A stretch of DNA of 23,394 nt from an uncultured Bacteroidales bacterium (GTDB taxonomy: Bacteria; Bacteroidota; Bacteroidia; Bacteroidales; Marinilabiliaceae): positions 1 through 23,394 of the forward strand of contig CAKUYZ010000024.1 in NCBI GenBank assembly GCA_934717675.1, read 5' to 3'. Below the pieces are notes generated by a model, which did no database searches, had not been told where the DNA came from, and saw only the letters and a list, made by a program, of their open reading frames with translations. The translations under genes were made by a program, and so were the position numbers. Positions 15,149 through 23,027 of the stretch are shown here, piece by piece (positions within the stretch are counted from its first letter, which is position 1; each line of letters opens with the position of its first letter).

Positions 15149-15212
15149 GCCCCCGCGCTCCACGAAAAAGCCGGCCACCGCTCAGTCAATTGCGCGGGGG
15201 CCGGCCTTTTGT
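15149..15212. terminator. Bidirectional terminator between converging MFS and lipoprotein genes
   Basis: GCCGGCC (15170-15176) pairs with GGCCGGC (15199-15205). AAAAA precedes it on the left and CTTTTGTTTT follows on the right, so both strands have a T-run after the stem. A second perfect 10-bp stem, GCCCCCGCGC (15149-15158) with GCGCGGGGGC (15192-15201), uses three of the same bases and excludes the terminator stem. Confidence 0.75.
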
Positions 15213-15226
15213 TTTGTCGCGTTGTC

Positions 15227-16318
15227 CTACTCGGCCTTATCGGCCGCGCGGCACTCGTCTCGCGTGGCGTGGGAAGATTTGGAATATGAGAATTCCAAGC
15301 CTGAACGGGAGGTGAGGTTTTTCTTCAGGTTGGCCATGTTCTCCTCCGTTGACCACATATAGCCGGTTGTGGAGACGTCTAGCACGGTCACTTTAAAGAA
15401 GAAGCAAGCGTTGCCCTCATCGCCGTCGGCATCGTCAAAGGCCTCGCAGGCCTCCTCGTCGGCAATGTCAGAGAGTTGGCACTCAACGGTGAGGCCCATG
15501 ACCTCATAGTCGGCCGTCAGAAGTTTTGCGGCGGCCTCTGTCATCCACTCATAGTTCTCCACGACCACGTCGCCGTCTCGTTTCACGGTCACCACATAGC
15601 AATGCTCTTGCGACTTATATTTTTCTTGCTCACGGTCGTCAGCGTCATCGCAGGCGTCCTCGTCCTTGTTGTCGGAGAGCGAAACATCCACCTTGTAGCC
15701 GGCTTTCTCAGCTGCCAGCTCCAGAGCCTTAACCTCTGCGGCCGTTCCCCACTCATAGGAGCTGAGGACAGCCTCGCCGTCTTTCTTCACCGTGACGTAA
15801 TAGCAATATTTGTCGGCCTCGCCCTTGCTCTCGCACTCGTCTTCATCGGCATTGCTCTTGCTCACCGAGGCCTTGGCTTTCATGGCGGAGCAGATGGCAT
15901 CCCAAGCCTTGACCCTGGCGGCGTAGGCTGTGGCGTTCTCAATGTAGTAGTAGTTCCGGACCACTGTCGCCCCCGTGGCCGAGAAGCAGTAGCAGCCCTC
16001 GCCTTGGTAACCCTTGCCGGCCACTTCATTGTAGTTGGCCTCTTCGCACTCATCTTCCGTCTTATCCACTTTTTCCAGGCTGACGCTCGCGCCCGGAACA
16101 GAGATTAATGAAGAGCGAAGGTCACGATATTTAATCGCCTCGCCTTTGTCGAAATAGAAATAGTTGACGACGGACGAGGAGCCGATGGTGGTGGTCACTT
16201 TGTAGCAACCTTCGGCGGAGTAGTCTCCTGATGGGGAGTCGTTTTCCTCATGACACGAAGTGGCCATCATGGAGATGGCTATGGCAAGCGCGAGGCTTTT
16301 GAAACTTATACCGTTCAT
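15227..16318 (-). CDS. Lipoprotein of five tandem cysteine-paired repeats, function unknown
   Basis: I do not recognise this 363-residue family. Residues 1-22 form a lipoprotein signal peptide ending in MMATSC, so Cys22 would be lipidated; the acidic HEEND that follows is compatible with surface export in Bacteroidota. The rest is five degenerate repeats of about 63-71 residues. Each begins with a Cys followed by an alternating strand (CYYVTVKKDG, CYVVTVKRDG, CFFFKVTV), then an aromatic pair (YEW, YMW, YYY), a helix, and D/E-E-x-C. The cysteine pairs are 38/91, 109/162, 172/223, 240/291 and 305/356, spaced 53, 53, 51, 51 and 51. The protein is strongly acidic. One disulfide per repeat in the periplasm or at the surface is my inference. 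It lies 82 bases after the ABC exporter gene on the same strand with no terminator between. Confidence 0.85.
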   Translation of the reverse strand: MNGISFKSLALAIAISMMATSCHEENDSPSGDYSAEGCYKVTTTIGSSSVVNYFYFDKGEAIKYRDLRSSLISVPGASVSLEKVDKTEDECEEANYNEVAGKGYQGEGCYCFSATGATVVRNYYYIENATAYAARVKAWDAICSAMKAKASVSKSNADEDECESKGEADKYCYYVTVKKDGEAVLSSYEWGTAAEVKALELAAEKAGYKVDVSLSDNKDEDACDDADDREQEKYKSQEHCYVVTVKRDGDVVVENYEWMTEAAAKLLTADYEVMGLTVECQLSDIADEEACEAFDDADGDEGNACFFFKVTVLDVSTTGYMWSTEENMANLKKNLTSRSGLEFSYSKSSHATRDECRAADKAE

Positions 16319-16400
16319 ATGGTTAGGATGTCGAGTTTTTTTCTTTTGACCGTGGTGTTACTACGACAACCGGGCGATATTGTTACACATAATTTTACAT

Positions 16401-18209
16401 TTAGGTCATAAACTGACTGTCAAACAAATGTTTATATGCGCCATTTTTTGCCATAAGGCTTTCGTGCGTACCCATCTCGACCAAGCGTCCGCGGTCCATC
16501 ACGATGATGAGATCCGCCCCGCGGACCGTGCACAGGCGGTGAGCTATGACGATGCACGTACGCCCCTTGACCAGATTCGCCATGGCGCATTGAAGCATAA
16601 GTTCCGTGCGAGAGTCTATGCAACTCGTGGCCTCGTCCAGCACAAGCAAGGGAGCGCGGCTGTGCATGGCTCGGGCAATGGACAGCAACTGTGCCTGCCC
16701 GCCACTCAGGCCGACGCCTATGGCGAGAACATCCGACGCGTAGGCGTCTGGCAGTCTCTCTATGAACGAATCCGCCTGGGCCTGGCGCGCACTCTCGGCC
16801 ACCTCTGGCAACGACGACCTAGACACGTCAGAATATGAAATATTGTAGGCCACGGAGCCAGAGAAAAGCGCAGGGTCTTGAAGCACAATGGCCATGGAGC
16901 CGCGCAACGCCTCCAGCCCCACCGCGCGGATGTCTACGCCGCCAATGCTTATGCGGCCCTCCGTCACGTCATAGAAACGCGCCAAGAGGTTTATGAGCGT
17001 GGTCTTGCCCGCGCCCGTGCCGCCAACAATGGCCACAGTGCCGCCCTGCGGCACGCGGAAAGAGACATCGCGCAAAGCCCACTCTCCGGGGCTATAGGCA
17101 AAAGAGACGTGACTGAACTCAACGTCGCCGCGCAAGACGCCGCCCACGTCAGACCGCAAGCGGCCACTTTCTACCCGACAAGGCTCGTCAATGACGCCAA
17201 AGACGCGCCAAGCGCCGACAATGGCCGCCTGAATGGCATTGACCTGCGACGCCATCATGTTGACGGGGCGCAGAAACTGCCTGGCATAGAGCAAGAACGA
17301 CTGTATGACACCCACAGACACAGCACCCCTAAGAGCCAGCATGCCGCCCACGACAGCCACGAGCATATACGTGACGTTATCTAGCAGACGCAACAGCGGC
17401 ATGAGCACTCCACTGTTCACCTGCGACCTCTCACCCGCGTCGCGCAACTCCGCATTGGCCTGCGCGAAAGCCTCTCGCCAATGTCTCTCAGCCCCTAGCG
17501 AGCGGATGACGCGCAGCCCGCCAAGGCTTTCCTCGGCCAACTCCCCCACCCGCCCCACGGCTTCTTGCTGGCGGGCGAAAAGCACACGCGAGCGCGATGA
17601 CACCACGCGCGACAAAATGATGACGGCAGGCACGCTGAGGCACACCACCACGGTCAGCCAGCCACTCATGACCCACATGGCCACAAGCATGGCGCACATG
17701 GTGACGAGCGTGGTGACCACCTGCGCCAAGGCGGGTCCCAAGCCCTCGCGCACAGCCTCGGCATCGCTCATGAAGCGGCTAAGGATGTCGCCACGGCCAT
17801 GAGTGTCAAAATAGGCAACGTCTTTGGCCAAAAGGCTCTCCATGAGGCAAGCGCGCAAACGCCCCGCCACCTTGTGAGACAACGCCGAAACGGAATATTC
17901 TTGCGCCCAGGCGGCAACGAAGCCCACCGCATAGACGGCAGCGAGGCGCGACAAATGCCGCAGCAGCCGCGCCCAGTCTATACTCAACCCCTCAGAGGCC
18001 GACACGCAATTGTCTATGGCGCGCCCCACCTCAATGGGAGCCAGCAAAGCCGAGGCCACGGAAGACGCCGAGGCCAAGACGACAACCGCCAACAGCCACG
18101 GGTGCCGCGTCACAAACGGCAGAAGCCGACGCAAGACGGCGAGGCTGTGTCTCGCCGACAGCGAGACGCGGGGCGGGACGGAAACGCGACGTGGCCAAAG
18201 GCGTGGCAT
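16401..18209 (-). CDS. ABC exporter half-transporter with canonical ATPase site
   Basis: A 602-residue type-I (MsbA/BmrCD fold) export protein: a six-helix transmembrane domain (about 30-330) followed by a nucleotide-binding domain. Walker A GGTGAGKTT is at 396-404, signature LSGGQAQ at 501-507, Walker B LLVLDEATS with catalytic Glu526, and switch His557 in IAHRL. I used ATG 18209 (MPRLWPRR), 14 bases after the upstream gene stop; a longer frame to 18269 would overlap that gene. The neighbour has complementary defects in its ATPase motifs, so the two most likely form a heterodimer. Substrate could be a drug, lipid or peptide; nothing in the sequence decides. A TAA at 16401-16403 ends it, followed by an AT-rich gap with no hairpin. 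Confidence 0.92.
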   Translation of the reverse strand: MPRLWPRRVSVPPRVSLSARHSLAVLRRLLPFVTRHPWLLAVVVLASASSVASALLAPIEVGRAIDNCVSASEGLSIDWARLLRHLSRLAAVYAVGFVAAWAQEYSVSALSHKVAGRLRACLMESLLAKDVAYFDTHGRGDILSRFMSDAEAVREGLGPALAQVVTTLVTMCAMLVAMWVMSGWLTVVVCLSVPAVIILSRVVSSRSRVLFARQQEAVGRVGELAEESLGGLRVIRSLGAERHWREAFAQANAELRDAGERSQVNSGVLMPLLRLLDNVTYMLVAVVGGMLALRGAVSVGVIQSFLLYARQFLRPVNMMASQVNAIQAAIVGAWRVFGVIDEPCRVESGRLRSDVGGVLRGDVEFSHVSFAYSPGEWALRDVSFRVPQGGTVAIVGGTGAGKTTLINLLARFYDVTEGRISIGGVDIRAVGLEALRGSMAIVLQDPALFSGSVAYNISYSDVSRSSLPEVAESARQAQADSFIERLPDAYASDVLAIGVGLSGGQAQLLSIARAMHSRAPLLVLDEATSCIDSRTELMLQCAMANLVKGRTCIVIAHRLCTVRGADLIIVMDRGRLVEMGTHESLMAKNGAYKHLFDSQFMT

Positions 18210-18223
18210 GCGGGTTCTAAATT

Positions 18224-19924
18224 TTATGCTGTGGTTTGAGACTGAAAGACTTCGCGATAGGCGGCGCAAGTCTTCATCAGATGGTCGTGAGAGCCACGGG
18301 CGACAACCTTGCCGGCTTCAAGCATAATGATCTGGTCGGCGAGAGACGCGATGGTGACGCGCTGCGACACAATGACTTTGGTGCATGGCATGGAGACCAG
18401 ATGACGGCGTATGCGCAACTCCGTGGCGGCGTCTAGCGCGTTGAGGCTGTCGTCTATGATGAGGACGTCTGGCCTTTGGGCTACGGCGCGGGCCAGAGAG
18501 AGCCTTTGGCGTTGACCGCCAGAGAGGTTACGCCCCCCTTGCTCAACTTGATATTGTAGAGCGCCAGGCAGGGAGCTGACAAACTCCTCGGCATCGGAGA
18601 GGCGCAAGGCCTCCCACACGTCGGCATCGGACGCGGCAGGGTTGCCCATTATGATGTTTTGGCGCACAGTGCCCGAAAAGAGCAATGCGCCCTGCATGGC
18701 CACGGCCACGTGCCGACGCAAGTCTGCGCGCCCAATGGCCGTCAAGGGCTCTCCGCCCACAGACACGCACCCGCCCGTGGGTGGATATAGTCCCGCTAAG
18801 ATGTTGACAATGGTAGATTTGCCAGACCCTGTCTCCCCCATTATGACCAACGTGCCTCCTTGTGGAACGGAGAAAGAGACGTCTTGCAACTGCAAGCGCG
18901 AGGCCTGGGACGAATAAGAGAACGAGACATGGGAGAAGACGACATCCCCATTGACAAAAGGGAGGCCACCGGCCTCAGTCTCCGCATGCGCCTCAAGCAC
19001 CTCTCTCACCCTGCCCAACGAGGCCTTGGCCTGCGTCACGATGACCATGACTCGCGAAGCCATCATGACAGCCACCTGTATTTGAGCCAAATAACTTATG
19101 GCCGCCATGACCCCGCCAACGTTAAGCGCCGAGCGCCCGAATCCCCCCGCACCCAAATATATGATGAGGGCCACACCCGCATTGAGGGCGAAGCTGACCA
19201 CGGGCATGAGGCCAGACATGAGGCCAGACACCGCGAGAGACTGGCGCGTGAGGCCGTCATTGGCCCGTGAGAACCTGGCTCTTTCCAAAGGCTCGCCCCG
19301 ATAGGCCTTGGCCACACGCACCCCCGCCACGGTCTCGCGGACGGTTCGGGCCACACCGTCTCGCCGGCTCTGCAACCTCACGAACATAGGATAGGCGCGA
19401 CGCAATGACACGACAACAAAGGTGAATGACGCCACCATGATGGAGACGATGACGATGGAGACATCTACACTGACGGCGAGCGACATGACCACCGAGCCAA
19501 TGAAGAGCAAAGGAGCGCGGAAGAGCAACCTCATGGAGGCCTGCACGGCCTGCCGCACCCGCGCCACATCGTCCGTCACACGGGTGAGGAGCGACGGCAC
19601 GCCCAGGCGGTCAACCTCCGCCAGAGGTAGACGCGTCAGGCGGTTATATGCGTCGGCGCGCATCTTGGCCCCCAGGCCATAGGCCACGCGGCCGGCGGCA
19701 TGGATGGAGAAAAGGCCACCAGCCACGCCCAAGAGCATGATGGCCACCATCTTGAGGCACGTGGGCTTGATGACGTCCGCATCGCCGCCCAATATGCCAC
19801 GATCGACAATGCGCGCCATGAGCTCAGGCTGGGCAAGCTCGGCCCACACCTCCAGCAGCACGCACAGGGGAGCCGCAATGGCCAAGAGGGTATAGGGACG
19901 TATGTATTTTACAATGAGGCGCAT
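18224..19924 (-). CDS. ABC exporter half-transporter with degenerate ATPase site
   Basis: A 566-residue fused permease/ATPase. The transmembrane domain (about 1-310) is followed by an ATPase domain with Walker A GETGSGKST at 363-371 and signature LSGGQRQ at about 467-473. The Walker B is LIIDDSLNALD: Asp492 replaces the catalytic Glu. The switch position is Gln521 (VSQRV) instead of His. These two changes are the hallmark of the inactive-site subunit of heterodimeric exporters such as TM287/288, BmrC/BmrD and LmrC/LmrD. Its intact LSGGQRQ would complete the active site of the partner gene, which begins 14 bases downstream. ATG 19924 is preferred over the in-frame TTG at 19927. First gene of the unit; no convincing promoter was found. 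Confidence 0.92.
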   Translation of the reverse strand: MRLIVKYIRPYTLLAIAAPLCVLLEVWAELAQPELMARIVDRGILGGDADVIKPTCLKMVAIMLLGVAGGLFSIHAAGRVAYGLGAKMRADAYNRLTRLPLAEVDRLGVPSLLTRVTDDVARVRQAVQASMRLLFRAPLLFIGSVVMSLAVSVDVSIVIVSIMVASFTFVVVSLRRAYPMFVRLQSRRDGVARTVRETVAGVRVAKAYRGEPLERARFSRANDGLTRQSLAVSGLMSGLMPVVSFALNAGVALIIYLGAGGFGRSALNVGGVMAAISYLAQIQVAVMMASRVMVIVTQAKASLGRVREVLEAHAETEAGGLPFVNGDVVFSHVSFSYSSQASRLQLQDVSFSVPQGGTLVIMGETGSGKSTIVNILAGLYPPTGGCVSVGGEPLTAIGRADLRRHVAVAMQGALLFSGTVRQNIIMGNPAASDADVWEALRLSDAEEFVSSLPGALQYQVEQGGRNLSGGQRQRLSLARAVAQRPDVLIIDDSLNALDAATELRIRRHLVSMPCTKVIVSQRVTIASLADQIIMLEAGKVVARGSHDHLMKTCAAYREVFQSQTTA

Positions 19925-19990
19925 CAAAAATAGTTGACCTTTCGAAGACGTAAAAGTAAGGACTATATTTCATTTAACGCCCGGCGCGGC

Positions 19991-20020
19991 TTGTCATCTA
20001 AGACGGCGTAGCTATCTTTG
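19991..20020 (+). promoter_or_regulatory. Bacteroidota-type promoter of the poly-Asp lipoprotein gene
   Basis: TTG at 19991-19993, a 19-base spacer, TATCTTTG at 20013-20020. Predicted start is about 20025, giving a leader of about 28 bases. It is divergent from the ABC exporter unit. Confidence 0.75.
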
Positions 20021-20052
20021 CGCGGTACTAATCAATTAAACTTAACTACCTA

Positions 20053-20577
20053 ATGAAAACATCTTTAAAGCTCACCGCGGCCGCGCTTTGCGCCCTCTCA
20101 CTGTTCGCCGCAAGCTGTGACGATGATGATGACGACAACGGCCCAGACAGCGGCAGCACCATCACCACGACACGCTACGCCGGCAACACGTCAATATCGG
20201 CCGCAGGCGAGATTTTCACGACCGCAGACACCATGACCATTGCCCCCATGGGCAAAACAGGCATGGTGACCATCACCATGGCTGCGCGCAAGCTCACCAT
20301 TGCCCAGGCTAACAATCTGGAGGTGAACGTGGGCGGCTTCACCATTGACAGCGTCGAGGTGAAGGGTTCAAGCAACAACATGAGCCGCAAGAACCCGTTC
20401 AACGCCACCGCCAAAGTCGGAATTGGCGGCAGCGTGAACGAGCTGACTGTCAGCGGCAAGTTGGAGAGCGGGATGGCCAATGGCCGTAACGGCGTTCTAT
20501 CACTAGCCGACGTGAAAATAGGCAACATGCCCGTGTCCATCTCCTCTTTCTCCTTCCTTGGCGACAAAGTGGACTAG
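20053..20577 (+). CDS. Surface-type lipoprotein with poly-aspartate tract
   Basis: A 174-residue protein with a signal peptide ending in the lipobox FAASC, so Cys22 is lipidated. Six aspartates follow the Cys directly, an extreme form of the acidic export signal that sends Bacteroidota lipoproteins to the cell surface. The remaining 145 residues lack cysteine, are rich in Thr, Ser and Gly and alternate hydrophobic and polar residues, consistent with an all-beta barrel or sandwich. A calycin-like domain, as annotated on many Bacteroidales lipoproteins of this size, is plausible but not proven. The stop lies 4 bases before the VanZ-like start, so the two share a transcript. Ligand unknown. Confidence 0.82.
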   Translation: MKTSLKLTAAALCALSLFAASCDDDDDDNGPDSGSTITTTRYAGNTSISAAGEIFTTADTMTIAPMGKTGMVTITMAARKLTIAQANNLEVNVGGFTIDSVEVKGSSNNMSRKNPFNATAKVGIGGSVNELTVSGKLESGMANGRNGVLSLADVKIGNMPVSISSFSFLGDKVD

Positions 20578-20581
20578 GCCA

Positions 20582-20977
20582 ATGGCTCACAGCTTGACTC
20601 TGAAGGGCGTGGCCAGATGGATTCCAGCCGCGGCCATCATCGCCTGCAGCTGGACTCTCTCCTCGATGCCTACCATTGAGCAGATGCCCCAGTTTTGGAA
20701 CGCCGACAAGCTCGTCCACACCATATGCTATGGCGGACTCGCGTTTTGGATGGCATTTGGGGCGAACGGCACGCCGCGAGACAAGAAATGGCGGTGGGCC
20801 ATCCCCGTGCTTATGACCGCGGCCTACGGCATGGTGGACGAGGTGCACCAGAGCTTCACCCCCGGCCGCGACTGCTCGCTGCTAGACTGGGGGGCGGACG
20901 TGTGCGGGGCATGCCTGGGCAGTTGGGCCTATGGCATTGTGGCCGATTTTGTCACGAAGCTGCGCGAGAGGGGCTAG
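20582..20977 (+). CDS. VanZ-like small membrane protein
   Basis: A 131-residue membrane protein with about four hydrophobic helices. The VanZ-family pattern is clear: DKLVHTICYGGLAFWM (about residue 38), then GMVDEVHQSFTPGRDCSLLDWGADVCGACLG, with the conserved Asp/Glu-x-x-Gln and Asp-x-x-x-Asp residues that mark this family. VanZ gives low-level teicoplanin resistance in enterococci, but chromosomal homologues are widespread and their role is unresolved. I chose ATG 20582, 4 bases after the lipoprotein stop; a longer frame from TTG 20558 would overlap that gene. Followed by a hairpin terminator shared with the converging glycosidase. Confidence 0.88.
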   Translation: MAHSLTLKGVARWIPAAAIIACSWTLSSMPTIEQMPQFWNADKLVHTICYGGLAFWMAFGANGTPRDKKWRWAIPVLMTAAYGMVDEVHQSFTPGRDCSLLDWGADVCGACLGSWAYGIVADFVTKLRERG

Positions 20978-20996
20978 AGACGCCACACAAACAAAG

Positions 20997-21050
20997 AGCG
21001 GAGGCGCGGAACCGTCATATAGTGACGAGACCGCGCCTCCGCTTGTTATG
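20997..21050. terminator. Hairpin between converging VanZ-like and GH97 genes
   Basis: A perfect 13-bp stem AGCGGAGGCGCGG (20997-21009) pairs with 21031-21043. Its loop contains a second hairpin CGTCA/TGACG (21013-21017 with 21023-21027). The tails are only moderately T-rich on each strand (TGTTATG; CTTTGTTTG), so it could serve both genes. Confidence 0.7.
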
Positions 21051-21074
21051 CCATATTGACAGAACTCCGCCGCG

Positions 21075-23021
21075 CTAATTGCCGCCAACCATCACCACGG
21101 CCCCTTGCGGCATAATGGTCAAGTGGCCGGTCTTCTTGCCGACCTTCACCTCCGAGAGCTTCACGAGGTCAATCGTCTTGCCATCTTGATAGAGGCTCAC
21201 CACATTGCCTTGGGCGAAAGGCAGCTCCACGTTGAGTTTCAGCGTCTCGCCGGTGCCGTTGATGGCGGCAAGATACCATTTGGAGCCATGCCGGCGCGCC
21301 AAGACCACGTATCGGCCAGGGTATCCGTCAATGATTCTTGTCTCGTCCCACGTGGTGGGGACATGCTTCAAGAAGTCTATGCACTCGGCTGGGGCGTCGG
21401 TCAAGTTGTTTGGCGCCAAGGCGAAGAATTGCATAGGGTTTTGGAACGCAATGGCCGTGGCGAGCGAGAAGACTTGAGACGTCTTCCTGAGGTTGCCGCT
21501 CTTATTGTCCCGGCTCATATGACGGTTAAGGAATGAGCCGCCATACTCCATGCAGCCCACGGCGTTGCGGATGAAGGGGTGGAGGGTGGCGCTCATGGCC
21601 TCAATGTCGCAGTGGTGCTGGTCGAAGATTAGGTTTTCCGATGCCAGCACGGCCTCCGAACCCACGTAGTTGGGATACATGCGCTCCCAACCTCTCGGCA
21701 GCGTGGCTCCGTGGAAGATGACGAAGAGACCCGCGTCGGCGGCATCGGACAATATGTCCTCATAGAGCCGCATGGTCTCTTGCTTGTCGCCGCCAAAGAA
21801 ATCGACCTTAATGCCCTTGACGCCCAGGTCTCGCATCCACCTCATCTGCTCTTTGCGGGCGATGGCGCGGTCCATAAGGTTGGTGGGGCCCTGCACAATG
21901 TCGTTCCAGTAGCCGGAAGATGAGTACCACAGCACAACGTCTACGCCTCGATCCTTGGCATACTCCACCAGGCCGGCAATGCCATCGCGGCCAATGTTCG
22001 CATCCCACCAGTTGTCTATCAAGACATAAGAATAGCCCATGTCTCGCGCAAAGTCCACATATGCCTTTTGGTCATAAAGGTTTATGCTAGCGTCTTGCCA
22101 CAATATCCAGCTCCACGTTCCTTTGCCGTAGGCTGGCTTCCAGTCTGTGCTGAACTGCGGCGTCACCACGTCCCACGTTATGGTTTGCTCGGCGACCGTC
22201 GCGGGCGTCAGCCCCACGCTGATGGTGCGCCACGGCGTATGGCCGGGCAATGCCATGGCGGGTTCTGGCGTGCCGTTGCCATTGTTCTCCTCGGGCATGG
22301 GGAACGCCACGGAGTAGGCCCCGTCGGCGTAATCGCTCAGGTGAGAGGCGCAGTAGCGGCTGCTCACGCCCGTCTCGCTAACAAGAGCCCAGGCCTTGCC
22401 GCCTATGTTGAACAGGCAGGGGAACGTGTAGCCGTGGCCGTATGCCGACTTGCTGTCCATGGGCGCATCGAGAGCGTACTCCTCCTCATATGACGGCTTA
22501 GTGCGCTTCCAGCCTATCATGGCGTCGCTTTGGGGCGTGAGGAAAGTGGTGGTCTGCCGCGGGAAGCGGAACTCCGTTGCCTCGCTCATGACTCGGACAC
22601 TCCCCGTCTCGCCTTGTCTCGGGATGGCATATCGGAAGGCCAGGGAGTTGTTTTCCACCACCATTTCCACCTCGAGCCTCAGGCCGTCTTTGCCGCTCGC
22701 CCACACCGTTCTCCTCTTGGCCGGCACGTTGACATGGCCGCGTTTGATGCGGTCTAGGGAATAGTCGAAATTCACGTCGTGGCACGAGGTGCTGTCTATC
22801 ACCAGGCCATCAGCCAAAGAGCCGAAATCTGCCACAAGGCCCAGTCGCGATGGCAAGATGACATCTTGCCCGTCATATGTGACGGCGTAGGTCAGGCGGC
22901 CGCCATCTGCCGTTGTGGAGACGACAAGCCGGCCGTCGGGGCTGACTGTCTTGACCGTGTCGGCGGCCAAAGACGGAGATGCCGCCAAAGATGCGGCCAT
23001 AAGCATAAAGAGGTGTCGCAT
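21075..23021 (-). CDS. Glycoside hydrolase family 97, retaining alpha-galactosidase type predicted
   Basis: A 648-residue exported enzyme. Residues 1-20 form a signal peptide (cleavage near SLAA-DT) and no lipobox is present, so it is probably periplasmic. An N-terminal beta-sandwich (about 25-290), a TIM barrel (about 291-560) and a C-terminal beta domain match GH97. In the barrel, GVKGIKVDFF carries Asp407 and ASENLIF carries Glu462. Their 55-residue spacing equals that of the nucleophile Asp415 and acid/base Glu470 of the retaining alpha-galactosidase BtGH97b as I recall it, whereas SusB-type members are inverting alpha-glucosidases using glutamates. Substrate class is therefore an inference. 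It begins 6 bases after the aroA stop. No SusC/SusD pair is in view, so it is outside a typical polysaccharide locus within this window. Confidence 0.93.
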   Translation of the reverse strand: MRHLFMLMAASLAASPSLAADTVKTVSPDGRLVVSTTADGGRLTYAVTYDGQDVILPSRLGLVADFGSLADGLVIDSTSCHDVNFDYSLDRIKRGHVNVPAKRRTVWASGKDGLRLEVEMVVENNSLAFRYAIPRQGETGSVRVMSEATEFRFPRQTTTFLTPQSDAMIGWKRTKPSYEEEYALDAPMDSKSAYGHGYTFPCLFNIGGKAWALVSETGVSSRYCASHLSDYADGAYSVAFPMPEENNGNGTPEPAMALPGHTPWRTISVGLTPATVAEQTITWDVVTPQFSTDWKPAYGKGTWSWILWQDASINLYDQKAYVDFARDMGYSYVLIDNWWDANIGRDGIAGLVEYAKDRGVDVVLWYSSSGYWNDIVQGPTNLMDRAIARKEQMRWMRDLGVKGIKVDFFGGDKQETMRLYEDILSDAADAGLFVIFHGATLPRGWERMYPNYVGSEAVLASENLIFDQHHCDIEAMSATLHPFIRNAVGCMEYGGSFLNRHMSRDNKSGNLRKTSQVFSLATAIAFQNPMQFFALAPNNLTDAPAECIDFLKHVPTTWDETRIIDGYPGRYVVLARRHGSKWYLAAINGTGETLKLNVELPFAQGNVVSLYQDGKTIDLVKLSEVKVGKKTGHLTIMPQGAVVMVGGN

Positions 23022-23027
23022 AGTAGG

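Noticed and set aside
19925..19932. TATTTTTG on the minus strand as promoter for the ABC exporter genes
   Set aside because: It touches the ATG with no room for a transcript start before it, and no TTG lies at the required distance upstream.
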